DNA from: a virus
Length of the DNA stretch: 26,414 bases
Strand: one strand, 5' to 3'
Virus record (IMG/VR): IMGVR_UViG_3300042401_000332
Location: 1-26,414 of that record
The notes beneath the pieces are model-generated. The model saw only the letters and a list, made by a program, of their open reading frames with translations, was not told the DNA's origin and ran no database searches. Positions within the stretch are counted from its first letter, which is position 1, and each line of letters starts with the position of its first letter. Positions 5,506-12,030 of the stretch are shown here, piece after piece. A program made the position numbers and the translations under genes.

Positions 5506-5721
5506 ATGGCAAAAGTAATATTAGAGTTTGATACTATTGAAGATGAAGACGCAATAAAAGACTGCATAAACGGTTTTAAATGGCGAATGTTAGTTAACGA
5601 ATTAGATAACTATTATAGAAATATGTATAAATATTCAGAAGATGAAGAAGAGGTTGAAATAGCTGAAAAAGTACGTAATAAAATACATGAGTTATTAAAT
5701 GAAAGTGAATTGTTTTTGTAA
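5506..5721 (+). CDS. Conserved Bacteroidota phage protein (MAKVILEFD type)
   Basis: This 71-residue acidic protein begins MAKVILEFDTIEDEDAIKD, continues with FKWRMLVNELDNYYRNMYKY and ends in an EIAEKVRNKIHELLNE helix. Proteins with this start and layout are common in phages and prophages of Bacteroidota and other phyla, usually near replication genes, with no known function. It follows a 14-bp direct repeat and precedes a gene-free stretch with a promoter and a structured RNA. Confidence 0.8.
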   Translation: MAKVILEFDTIEDEDAIKDCINGFKWRMLVNELDNYYRNMYKYSEDEEEVEIAEKVRNKIHELLNESELFL

Positions 5722-5791
5722 CATTTAACTAATTATTATACGTAAAAGTATTATTTATATAACATTTTTAAAAAAAAATAATTAAAAAGTA

Positions 5792-5819
5792 TTGCATTTA
5801 AAATAAATTACTATATTTG
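5792..5819 (+). promoter_or_regulatory. Bacteroidota promoter of the structured RNA
   Basis: TATATTTG (5812-5819) matches the -7 consensus, with TTG (5792-5794) 17 nt upstream as a plausible -33 element. Transcription would start around 5824-5827, exactly where the first hairpin of the structured RNA begins. The rest of the gene-free stretch 5722-5791 is AT-rich, and nothing else is seen in it. Confidence 0.75.
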
Positions 5820-5824
5820 CATAC

Positions 5825-5916
5825 GGTTACGGTCTCACAACATAGTAACTAAAGGAAATTTAAACCCTACAATGATTTAAGACGTGAGACCCTTAATGAT
5901 TTGTAGGGTTTTTTTT
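5825..5916 (+). ncRNA. Kissing-loop structured RNA with intrinsic terminator
   Basis: Hairpin 1 pairs GGTTAC (5825-5830) with GTAACT (5845-5850, one G-U) around a 14-nt loop starting GGTCTCAC (5831-5838). Hairpin 2 pairs 5862-5872 (AAACCCTACAA) with 5901-5911 (TTGTAGGGTTT), 11 bp, then after an internal loop TTAAG (5877-5881) with CTTAA (5892-5896), and has the apical loop ACGTGAGACC. GTGAGACC (5884-5891) is the exact complement of the hairpin 1 loop, so all three helices can form together as a kissing complex. A T8 run (5909-5916) follows, so hairpin 2 is also an intrinsic terminator. The promoter at 5812 would start the RNA at its first stem. It is either a free small RNA of about 92 nt or a leader controlling read-through into the replication genes. 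It does not match tRNA or a riboswitch that I recognise. Confidence 0.85.
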
Positions 5917-5937
5917 ATGTTTAAAATAAATTAAATT

Positions 5938-6135
5938 ATGGAGTACAGATTAAAAACAGAAGACAATGTATATTTAAACATTGTAGAAAATGAAAACTAT
6001 TTATCAAAAATTGAATCAATACAGATTTCAATTGGAATTAAAAAAGATTTTGATGATGCTCATATCTTTTTATCAAAAACAGAATTACACAAGTTAATTG
6101 GTGCTTTGTTACATATTCAAGCTAAAATGAAATAA
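5938..6135 (+). CDS. Hypothetical protein, first gene after the structured RNA
   Basis: This 65-residue protein has a beta-rich first half (YRLKTEDNVYLNIVENE) and a C-terminal helix LSKTELHKLIGALLHIQAKM (residues 45-64). Small proteins ending this way occur near replication genes in Flavobacteriaceae phages; their function is unknown. It starts 22 nt after the T run that ends the structured RNA, so its expression depends on read-through of that terminator. Two bases separate it from the replication initiator gene. Confidence 0.72.
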   Translation: MEYRLKTEDNVYLNIVENENYLSKIESIQISIGIKKDFDDAHIFLSKTELHKLIGALLHIQAKMK

Positions 6136-6137
6136 TT

Positions 6138-6791
6138 ATGAGTGGTTGGATAAAATTACATCGCTCAATAACTGAACATTGGTTATATACAGAAAAACGT
6201 AAATTTTCAAAGTTTGAAGCGTGGAATGATATACTATTAACAGTTAATTATTTACCTTGTAAAACTATTATTAAAGGAAAGGTAATTGAAGTTAAAAGAG
6301 GCGAAAGTGCATTATCATTAGAAAGTTGGGGTAAACGTTGGAATTGGGATAAATCATCAGTAAAACGATTTTTTGAGTTATTAAAAAGTGATGATATGAT
6401 TCAATTAAAAAACGAAACAGTTACGACACGGTTAATTATCTGTAATTATGATAGTTACCAATCAAAAGAAAACGAAGTTGTTACGCAGACGAAACGCAGA
6501 CGAAACGCAGACGAAACGCAGACGAAACCAATAGAAGAAGAAGAAGAAAGTAAAGAAGAAAAAGAAGAAATATATAGAGCGTTTAAACATTTAAAATTAA
6601 CCATAGATGAATTTAAAAAACTAAATGAGGTTTATTTAAAAGAAGATATAGAAACGGTTTTAAATAATATAGAAAACTATAAAACAAATAATAAATATTC
6701 TTCTTTATATTTGACATCTTTAAATTGGTTAAAGAAAGATTATAAGACAAAAGAAGAATCAATTAAAAATCATTATAAAATATCAGTATGA
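6138..6791 (+). CDS. Replication initiator, lambda O/DnaD-like, with iterons in the gene
   Basis: The 217-residue protein starts MSGWIKLHRSI and has a winged-helix N-terminal domain (residues 1-105, with the recognition-helix-like SLESWGKRWNWDKSSVKRFFELL) like phage replication proteins of the lambda O, DnaD and RepO type. A low-complexity linker (116-146) is encoded by four 11-bp repeats and a purine-rich tract. A small C-terminal helical domain (150-210) probably contacts the helicase. The gene overlaps the primase-helicase start by ATGA, as initiator and helicase genes often do. The layout matches lambda O: DNA-binding domain, origin inside the gene, partner-binding domain. It should bind the repeats and load the 6788 product. 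The family assignment rests on domain layout, not on a catalytic motif. Confidence 0.75.
   Translation: MSGWIKLHRSITEHWLYTEKRKFSKFEAWNDILLTVNYLPCKTIIKGKVIEVKRGESALSLESWGKRWNWDKSSVKRFFELLKSDDMIQLKNETVTTRLIICNYDSYQSKENEVVTQTKRRRNADETQTKPIEEEEESKEEKEEIYRAFKHLKLTIDEFKKLNEVYLKEDIETVLNNIENYKTNNKYSSLYLTSLNWLKKDYKTKEESIKNHYKISV
6483..6526 (+). repeat. Four 11-bp iteron-like repeats, candidate replication origin
   Basis: ACGCAGACGAA is repeated four times without a mismatch at 6483, 6494, 6505 and 6516. Each copy has 6 G or C of 11 bases, far above the surrounding DNA. The 11-bp period is one helical turn and not a multiple of three, so each copy is read in a different frame; selection therefore seems to act on DNA, not protein. 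An AT-rich purine tract (6530-6580) follows and could be the melting region. Confidence 0.8.
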
Positions 6792-8557
6792 GTAACTTTA
6801 TAGAATGGAATACTTTAGACTTAAAAAAATTAAGTGGTAAAGAATCAATAAGATGTCCTAAATGCGATGAGGTTAGAACAGATAAGAGAGATAAATCATT
6901 AAAAATAGACCACAACTCTGGAATTGGAAAATGTTTTTATTGTGAAGCATTAACATTTAGAGAAAGTAATTTAGATAAGATTCAAACTAAATATACTTAC
7001 CCAACCCAAGAATGGAAAAATTATACTCAATTATCTGATAAATTAGTTAAATGGTGCTGGAGTGAAAGGATGATTAGTCAAACAACTTTAAATCATTTTG
7101 GTATATCAGAAGAAGAAATATATTTTCCACAAGTTCAGAAGAAACAAAACGCAATTACATTTAATTATTTTGAGGGCGAAATAGTAGTTAACAAAAAATA
7201 CCGTTCATCAGATAAGAAATTCACACAACATACTGGAGGTAAACCAATATTTTATAATATAAATTCAATTATTGGTCAAAAAGAAGTTTTTATTGTTGAG
7301 GGAGAGTTTGATGTTTTAGCAATGTATGAAGCTGGTTATAAAAATGTAATTTCACTTCCTAATGGTGCAAATGATAATGATGATTATTGGATTAACTCAG
7401 AAAAGTATTTAAAAGAAATTGAGCATTTTATTATAGCAACTGATAATGACGATAAAGGAATTGATACAAGAAATAAGATTTCACACCGTTTAGGTCGTTT
7501 TAGATGCACTTTTATTGAATGGATAGGTAAAGATGCCAACGATGATTTAAAAACGTCGCAAATCAAAAATTCTGTAAACAATAAAAAACGCTTTCCAATA
7601 GGCGGAACTTTCAATACATTTGATTTATTAGATGAAACTTTAAGACTTTATAACGAGGGAATGCCAAAAACAATATTTCCAAAGAATGAAATGTTTAGAG
7701 GTTTTGAAAAAGACTTTAGTATAATGATGGGACAATTAACAGTTGTAACAGGTATTCCATCACATGGTAAAAGTAGTTTTGTAGATTGGTACGCTTTAAA
7801 TATTGCAAATGATTACGATTATAAATTATCAATATTCAGTCCCGAGCATAATCCTTTAGGCTTATATAATTCAAAATATGCTTCTTTATCAATTGGCAAA
7901 CCATTCTTTGGAAAAAATAAGATGTCAGAAAATGAACTATTTGAATATACTGAATGGAGCAAAGAAAAATTATATTTTACAACATCAGAAGAAAGCATTA
8001 CACCTGATTGGGATTGGTTACTTGAAAAGTTCAAAGAGCAGATGTTTACTTTTGGGATTAATATGTTTATAATTGATGCTTGGAATAAAGTGTTAATGCC
8101 TAAAGGATTTCAAGGAAAGGATGGAATAGACCAAATATTAACTAGATTAACGTCGTTTTGTATTCAATATAATGTTCATATATTTTTAGTTGCTCATCCT
8201 ACAAAGATGAAGAAAAATGAAAAGAGTGGAAAATACGATATTCCCGACTTGTATAGTGTAAGTGGTTCATCAGACTTTAGAAATCAAACTCATAACGGTT
8301 TATGTGTTTATAGAGAATTTGGAAACGATATTGAAGATGGTTACACAATGGTAATTAATTTAAAAACTAAATACGATTTTCAAGGTAATATCACAAGCAT
8401 GACAAAGTTTAATTGGAATAACGACAATAGAAGATTTTATGTTGATGGTTGTTTAAATTCTAGTCAATCATTGATTAAAAACAAATCAAAACAAATAGAA
8501 GAATTTGAAGTATTTGATTCAATAAAACCAAATACAGAATTTGACGCACCATTTTAA
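6788..8557 (+). CDS. T7 gp4-like bifunctional primase-helicase
   Basis: The 589-residue protein makes RNA primers and unwinds DNA at the phage fork. A zinc-binding domain has CPKC (C23, C26) and CFYC (C49, C52). The TOPRIM primase domain has EGEFD (171-175) and the ATDNDDKG acidic cluster (217-224). The RecA-like hexameric helicase domain has Walker A GIPSHGKS (322-329), Walker B FIID (D430) and the motif around VAHPTK (468-473). Domain order and length match T7 gp4. The tail after 560 is acidic and ends FDAPF, perhaps a protein-contact tip. It overlaps the initiator gene by ATGA and is followed closely by small recombination-module genes. Confidence 0.94.
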   Translation: MSNFIEWNTLDLKKLSGKESIRCPKCDEVRTDKRDKSLKIDHNSGIGKCFYCEALTFRESNLDKIQTKYTYPTQEWKNYTQLSDKLVKWCWSERMISQTTLNHFGISEEEIYFPQVQKKQNAITFNYFEGEIVVNKKYRSSDKKFTQHTGGKPIFYNINSIIGQKEVFIVEGEFDVLAMYEAGYKNVISLPNGANDNDDYWINSEKYLKEIEHFIIATDNDDKGIDTRNKISHRLGRFRCTFIEWIGKDANDDLKTSQIKNSVNNKKRFPIGGTFNTFDLLDETLRLYNEGMPKTIFPKNEMFRGFEKDFSIMMGQLTVVTGIPSHGKSSFVDWYALNIANDYDYKLSIFSPEHNPLGLYNSKYASLSIGKPFFGKNKMSENELFEYTEWSKEKLYFTTSEESITPDWDWLLEKFKEQMFTFGINMFIIDAWNKVLMPKGFQGKDGIDQILTRLTSFCIQYNVHIFLVAHPTKMKKNEKSGKYDIPDLYSVSGSSDFRNQTHNGLCVYREFGNDIEDGYTMVINLKTKYDFQGNITSMTKFNWNNDNRRFYVDGCLNSSQSLIKNKSKQIEEFEVFDSIKPNTEFDAPF

Positions 8558-8567
8558 AAATAAAGAT

Positions 8568-8741
8568 ATGTTAACAGAAAAATATTTAATTGAAAACGGA
8601 TTTTACAAAGAAGTAATAGGTAATAATATTTACTTCATAAAAGGTTGGATAAGATTAGAAAAAAGTTTTTGTGGCTTTATAGTAGCTCAACCTTACAAAA
8701 TAATTAGTACTATTGACGAATTAAAACAAATAGAGAAATGA
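8568..8741 (+). CDS. Hypothetical small protein
   Basis: The 57-residue product starts MLTEKYLIENGFYKEV and has an alternating beta pattern through the middle (NNIYFIKGWIRLEKSFCGFIVAQ), ending in a short helix. A longer frame from 8541 would overlap the helicase end and begin THHFKNKD, but the ATG at 8568 follows an A-rich stretch typical of starts here and is preferred. No family is recognised. It overlaps the nuclease-like gene by ATGA. Confidence 0.7.
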   Translation: MLTEKYLIENGFYKEVIGNNIYFIKGWIRLEKSFCGFIVAQPYKIISTIDELKQIEK

Positions 8742-9082
8742 ATTATAACAATGATTTCAAATTTGATTTAAAAGTAGGTCAAGCAAAAGAACAAGAACTT
8801 GGAAACATATTAAACGATAAAACAATTGAGGTTAAATATGATTTAAAAGCATTAGAAACTAACAACGTTTATGTAGAATATGAAAGTAGAAATAAACCAA
8901 GTGGAATAAGTACAACTAAATCTGATTATTATTGCTTTGCGTTTGGTTTAACTTATCATTTAATTGAAACTAAAATATTAAAAGAACGTTGTAGAAAGTA
9001 TTTAAATACAACTAGAGATAAATTAGGAGGCGATAATAACACTTCAAAAGGAATATTACTACCTATAAACGAATTATTTTGA
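8738..9082 (+). CDS. PD-(D/E)XK-like phage nuclease
   Basis: The 114-residue protein has the features of a minimal PD-(D/E)XK nuclease: a helix with Glu (KVGQAKEQELGN, residues 12-23), then NDKTIEVK where D27 and E31-V-K33 can form the metal and catalytic site, and VEYESRNKPSGI (46-57) followed by TTKSDYY. The E-V-K motif plus a KPSGI-ADYY stretch appears in small phage endonucleases and Holliday junction resolvases. Next to the primase-helicase and NinG-like genes, a role in branch resolution or recombination is likely. The spacing from Asp to ExK is short, so catalytic assignment needs a structure model. Confidence 0.65.
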   Translation: MNYNNDFKFDLKVGQAKEQELGNILNDKTIEVKYDLKALETNNVYVEYESRNKPSGISTTKSDYYCFAFGLTYHLIETKILKERCRKYLNTTRDKLGGDNNTSKGILLPINELF

Positions 9083-9085
9083 ATT

Positions 9086-9352
9086 ATGAACAAAAGATTA
9101 ATAAAATTTTATAAAGGCATTTGTCTTGAAAAGATACATACTAGACTAATAGAGTTAAGAGATTCAAAAACTATAAAAGAAGTAGATAAATTTTTAAAAG
9201 AGTATGCAGGATTCAATCCTAATGTTTCAACTTTAGATATGACATCAGACGAATTAAATGAATTAATAGTTTGGAGTTTTGCTTTTGGTGATGAAATAGG
9301 AATACACTTGAATTTTTTAGATAACGATTGCGATTTTATTAGAGAGCTATGA
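9086..9352 (+). CDS. Hypothetical protein
   Basis: This 88-residue helical protein begins MNKRLIKFYKGICLEK; its C-terminal part is acidic, with WSFAFGDEIGIHL and LDNDCDFIREL. No family is recognised. It is placed between a nuclease-like gene and the NinG-like gene and overlaps the latter by ATGA, so a part in recombination or replication is possible but unproven. Confidence 0.7.
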   Translation: MNKRLIKFYKGICLEKIHTRLIELRDSKTIKEVDKFLKEYAGFNPNVSTLDMTSDELNELIVWSFAFGDEIGIHLNFLDNDCDFIREL

Positions 9353-9876
9353 GATGTAAACAATGCAAACAAAAGTTTGAACCTAAATGGTTTAATCAAA
9401 AATACTGCATGATTAACGACGAATGTATTAAACACTTTGCAGAACAAACAAAGTTGAAAGCCTGGAACGAAAGAAAGACTAAGTTAAAGAAAGAAGTTTT
9501 AACAATTCAAGACTATCTTAAACTAGCTCAACAAGTATTTAATAAATATATTAGATACCGTGATAAAGGAAATGTTTGTATAAGTTGTCAGAAACCAATT
9601 AAAGAAAACAACTGCGATGCTGGGCACTTCTATTCAGCTGGTGGACATTATAACGTTAGATTTGACGAAAATAATGTTCATGCTCAATGCTCAAGACCTT
9701 GCAATAAAGATAAGTCAGGGGATTTATTGAACTATCGAGAAAATTTAGTTAAAAAAATAGGTTACGAAGCATTTGAAAAATTAACAGTAGATTCACAATT
9801 AACAAGAAAGTTTATAGTAGACGAATTAAAAGAATTAATAGAGCATTATAAACAAAAGATAAAAGAACATGAATGA
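9349..9876 (+). CDS. ninG: NinG/Rap-like recombination endonuclease
   Basis: The 175-residue protein matches the lambda NinG (Rap) family, which promotes recombination by cutting branched DNA such as Holliday junctions and D-loops. An N-terminal zinc ribbon-like part has CKQC (C3, C6), C20 and C26. The core has CISC (C77, C80), CDAGHFYSAGGH (89-100), VRFDENNVHAQC (103-114) and NKDKSG (119-124), the expected HNH-like arrangement. The length is somewhat below that of lambda NinG. It overlaps the preceding gene by ATGA and the next small gene by 8 nt. Confidence 0.92.
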   Translation: MRCKQCKQKFEPKWFNQKYCMINDECIKHFAEQTKLKAWNERKTKLKKEVLTIQDYLKLAQQVFNKYIRYRDKGNVCISCQKPIKENNCDAGHFYSAGGHYNVRFDENNVHAQCSRPCNKDKSGDLLNYRENLVKKIGYEAFEKLTVDSQLTRKFIVDELKELIEHYKQKIKEHE

Positions 9877-9997
9877 ATTTGAAACATTAAAAAATTTTTT
9901 CCTTTGGTTTAGAGAAAACGGAGAAAAGTATTTGGGTGCAAGTATTGAACAGATGCTTGAAATATACATTGAAGAAAAAAACAAAGAAAATGAATAA
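9869..9997 (+). CDS. Hypothetical 42-residue protein
   Basis: An ATG at 9869, inside the end of ninG, opens a 42-codon frame with FLWFRENGEKYLGASIEQMLEIYIEE. Short helical proteins with this FRENGEKY-G-S-E-ML layout are found downstream of recombination genes in related phages, which supports translation. The function is unknown. Its stop overlaps the next start. Confidence 0.65.
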   Translation: MNEFETLKNFFLWFRENGEKYLGASIEQMLEIYIEEKNKENE

Positions 9998-10139
9998 ATG
10001 TAATGATAAATTAAATATAGTGGCATATTATATTATAGATGAAAAAGATGTAAAGTACGAAAACGGAAACGTTATACTAAAAAGAAAATATGGAAAACAT
10101 AAAAGAGAAGTTATAAAAATTAAAAATGAAAAAAGTTAA
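9990..10139 (+). CDS. Hypothetical 49-residue basic protein
   Basis: The ATG at 9990 overlaps the stop of the preceding small gene and gives a 49-residue product (MNKCNDKLNIVAYY...). An upstream ATG at 9936 in this frame lies entirely inside the previous gene and is less likely. Alternating strands (NIVAYYIIDEKDV, GNVILKRKYG) and a basic tail are seen. No family is recognised. Confidence 0.58.
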   Translation: MNKCNDKLNIVAYYIIDEKDVKYENGNVILKRKYGKHKREVIKIKNEKS

Positions 10140-10296
10140 AGAAATAAACGCTAAATCAATACTTGAATTTATTGATGAATTAGTAGATAAATACAAGTTA
10201 ACCGAACAGGCAAAAGAGGACTTAATTAAACTATCCAAAAAGTCTTATTGTTTAGGTAGTTCAGACTTATTTAAAATAATGCAAAAATCTTATTAA
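10126..10296 (+). CDS. Hypothetical 56-residue protein
   Basis: An ATG at 10126 overlaps the end of the previous gene by 14 nt and opens a 56-codon frame with two helical stretches (SILEFIDELVDKYKL and TEQAKEDLIKLSKKS). It is acidic then basic, with no motif known to me. It ends 16 nt before the next promoter, so it is the last gene of the replication and recombination unit. Confidence 0.65.
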   Translation: MKKVKEINAKSILEFIDELVDKYKLTEQAKEDLIKLSKKSYCLGSSDLFKIMQKSY

Positions 10297-10311
10297 ATTA
10301 AAAAAGATTAT

Positions 10312-10319
10312 TATATTTG
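10312..10319 (+). promoter_or_regulatory. Promoter giving a near-leaderless mRNA
   Basis: TATATTTG is a perfect match to the Bacteroidota -7 box and ends only 4 nt before ATG 10324. Transcription would start at or within a few bases of the start codon, giving a leaderless or nearly leaderless mRNA. No clear TTG is seen at -33. Confidence 0.7.
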
Positions 10320-10323
10320 CTTC

Positions 10324-10509
10324 ATGGAAAATAGAGAACTTCTTAAACAAATATTGCAATTACCGTTAAGACGTTGGATAATAACTGATTACGGAACGTT
10401 TCAAGACGTACACAAAACTTGTATGCTTTGGTACGATGAGAGTGAACAAATGCAACAGATGTACTTACATATTTTGAAGTTCTACAAAGATTTTAAAACA
10501 AAGAAATGA
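10324..10509 (+). CDS. Hypothetical small protein with its own promoter
   Basis: This 61-residue protein contains LRRWIITDYGTF and DESEQMQQMYLHILKFYKDF; it appears helical and is not recognised. Its ATG lies 4 nt after a perfect -7 box, so it is the first gene of the unit that leads into the sigma-like gene. It overlaps the next small gene by ATGA. Confidence 0.68.
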   Translation: MENRELLKQILQLPLRRWIITDYGTFQDVHKTCMLWYDESEQMQQMYLHILKFYKDFKTKK

Positions 10510-10619
10510 AACGAAGTAAGCAACTACCGAAAAAAATAAGACGTTTAATGTATGGAATGTACATAAAAGGTGCTAATAAGGCTATGATGTTTGAACAATT
10601 TATATGTCTGTTTTGGTAA
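10506..10619 (+). CDS. Hypothetical 37-residue basic protein
   Basis: An ATG at 10506 in an ATGA overlap opens a 37-codon frame beginning MKRSKQLPKKIRRLMYGMY and ending FICLFW. The first half is strongly basic. Its 3' end overlaps the sigma-like gene by 16 nt, which suggests translational coupling. No family is recognised. Confidence 0.55.
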   Translation: MKRSKQLPKKIRRLMYGMYIKGANKAMMFEQFICLFW

Positions 10620-11152
10620 ATCAAATTAACATACTTGCTGCTCAACATAAGCAATGGGTTGCAATAGTTGAAAAGTTCGGAGAGCATACATTCAGCGAAG
10701 ACATAGTACAAGAAATGTACATGAAAGTAATTAGATGTAACCATATAGACAAATGTGTTAACAACGGTAAAGTAAACCGTTCATATGTTTACATGATATT
10801 AAGAACATTGCATGGGGACTTTGATAGGTATAAAAAGGTTTTAATTAAAAAGAAGTTACCAATAGACGAATGTAGATTTCTAACAAACGAAGAAAGTACA
10901 AATGAAGAACAGGAAGCATATGAAAACATCACAAGGTTAATAGAAGAGGAAAGTTTAACATGGCATCCATTCGACAAACTAACTTTTGATATTTACACAC
11001 AAAAGAAATTAAGCATAAGAAAGATTGCAGATAAGTCAAACATTCATTACATGACTATATTTACAACATTAAAGAGATGTAAGCAGAAGTTAAGAGAAAA
11101 TGTAGGCGAAAGCTACGAAGATTATTTAAACAAGGATTTTGAACTAATATAA
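10604..11152 (+). CDS. Sigma-factor-like transcription regulator
   Basis: The 182-residue protein has the layout of an ECF-type sigma factor. Region 2-like helices occupy residues 11-75 (FSEDIVQEMYMKVI, then RSYVYMILRTLHGDF), followed by an acidic linker (95-120) and a region 4-like HTH (LSIRKIADKSNIHYMTIFTTLKRCKQKLRE, 136-165). The SEDIVQE and IRKIA...K-KL spacing is typical. It would direct host RNA polymerase to phage promoters. Its place just upstream of the lipoprotein and terminase genes fits a late-gene activator. It could instead act as an anti-sigma-like decoy or a DNA-binding regulator; the weak region 2 leaves doubt. Confidence 0.72.
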   Translation: MSVLVNQINILAAQHKQWVAIVEKFGEHTFSEDIVQEMYMKVIRCNHIDKCVNNGKVNRSYVYMILRTLHGDFDRYKKVLIKKKLPIDECRFLTNEESTNEEQEAYENITRLIEEESLTWHPFDKLTFDIYTQKKLSIRKIADKSNIHYMTIFTTLKRCKQKLRENVGESYEDYLNKDFELI

Positions 11153-11157
11153 ATATA

Positions 11158-11547
11158 ATGGCAAAGAGAGTAAGAAGAACAAAAGAACAAATAGAAGCGT
11201 CAAAAGGTTTAGGCGATACTATTGAGAAGATAACTACTGCAACGGGAATAAAAGCATTAGTAAAATTTATTGCAGGAGATGACTGTAAATGTGATGAACG
11301 AAAAGAAAAACTAAATAAATTATTCCCTTACAAAAAACTATCATGTTTAGTAGAAGATGAATACAACTTCTTAACAAACTTCTTTGAGGTTAAACATAGA
11401 GAAGCAATTAATCCAAGTGAACAAATTAAATTCTTAACGATATACAATAGAGTATTCGGAGTTAAAGAAGAGCCTACTCAATGTGGTTCATGTTGGAGAG
11501 AGTTTATAAGTAATATGCAAAAAATATATAACGAATATGAAAACTAA
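11158..11547 (+). CDS. Conserved Bacteroidota phage protein with cysteine pairs
   Basis: The 129-residue protein begins with a basic segment (AKRVRRTKEQIEASKG), followed by LGDTIEKITTATGIKALVKFIAGDDC and KCDERKEKLNKLFPY, and near the C-terminus CGSCWREFI (residues 108-116). The CKC, C and CGSC residues could bind a metal ion. Proteins with this GLGDTIEKIT-CDERKEKLN layout occur in Bacteroidota phages just upstream of the terminase genes, without an assigned function. It may take part in packaging or late regulation. It overlaps the lipoprotein gene by 11 nt. Confidence 0.75.
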   Translation: MAKRVRRTKEQIEASKGLGDTIEKITTATGIKALVKFIAGDDCKCDERKEKLNKLFPYKKLSCLVEDEYNFLTNFFEVKHREAINPSEQIKFLTIYNRVFGVKEEPTQCGSCWREFISNMQKIYNEYEN

Positions 11548-11803
11548 ACTATTAATACTTATTTCACTAATTGCATTAAGCTGCAAAAAAGATGAGATTA
11601 AACAAGCGACACCTACAACCTGCGACTGTTACGAAAGGCATGAAGCAATAGACACCTATTTAGGTACAAACGGCCAAACTCAATTAGGTTGGTTATTTCA
11701 ATACAACACAACAACGCAACCAGACTTATGCAGCAAAGAAACAGGAGTTTGGGTATATAGTGGTAATCCTACACAATTTAGATATAAGATAATATGTCAA
11801 TAG
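11537..11803 (+). CDS. Phage-encoded lipoprotein
   Basis: The 88-residue product has a lipoprotein signal: basic start MKTK, hydrophobic core LLILISLIALS, then C16 followed by KKDE. After signal peptidase II cleavage the mature protein would be a lipid-anchored, about 73-residue domain. It has four further cysteines (C29, C31, C65, C87) that could form disulfides in the periplasm or outside. The charged residues just after the lipid-bearing Cys resemble export signals that send Bacteroidota lipoproteins to the cell surface. A surface lipoprotein from a phage would fit superinfection exclusion, as with T5 Llp, by blocking a receptor. That role is inference. Confidence 0.75.
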   Translation: MKTKLLILISLIALSCKKDEIKQATPTTCDCYERHEAIDTYLGTNGQTQLGWLFQYNTTTQPDLCSKETGVWVYSGNPTQFRYKIICQ

Positions 11804-12030
11804 AAATAGAGAGAGTATTCAAGAAGCTAATTAAAAAGATTCCACAAGACCAAAAGAATAAAGAGTTTTATTTACTTTGCTTTGGTTTAGCATTCTACAA
11901 CAAAGAAAAATACAAAGGTTATAAAGTATTCAATGTGGAAAGCGAAAGGGATGAAGTAACAATAATATCAAAGGATGACTTTGTAAGAATGTTTACCGAA
12001 GATATAGAAGAGGCAAATGTCGTTAATTGA
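11794..12030 (+). CDS. Hypothetical protein
   Basis: This 78-residue protein has an N-terminal basic helix (IERVFKKLIKKI), an aromatic middle (EFYLLCFGLAFYNKEKYKGY) and an acidic tail. The hydrophobic middle is short and mixed, so it is probably soluble. It is not recognised. It overlaps both the lipoprotein gene before it and the small gene after it. Confidence 0.68.
   Translation: MSIEIERVFKKLIKKIPQDQKNKEFYLLCFGLAFYNKEKYKGYKVFNVESERDEVTIISKDDFVRMFTEDIEEANVVN

Noticed and set aside
5825-5916. tRNA gene or H-type pseudoknot alone
   Set aside because: The stems do not give a cloverleaf and there is no T-loop motif. A two-stem pseudoknot would leave the two short closing stems unexplained; the kissing hairpin model uses all pairings.
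6531-6580. GAA-rich tract as a separate simple repeat
   Set aside because: It encodes an ordinary Glu/Lys linker and is better treated as part of the candidate origin region after the iterons.
6706-6713. TATATTTG inside the replication initiator gene
   Set aside because: It matches the -7 box but lies within coding sequence without a TTG upstream. The downstream primase-helicase is translationally coupled to the initiator, so a promoter is not needed to explain it. It could be chance in AT-rich DNA.
7878-8072. 64-codon + strand frame inside the primase-helicase gene
   Set aside because: It lies entirely inside the helicase domain coding sequence in another frame, with no family resemblance.
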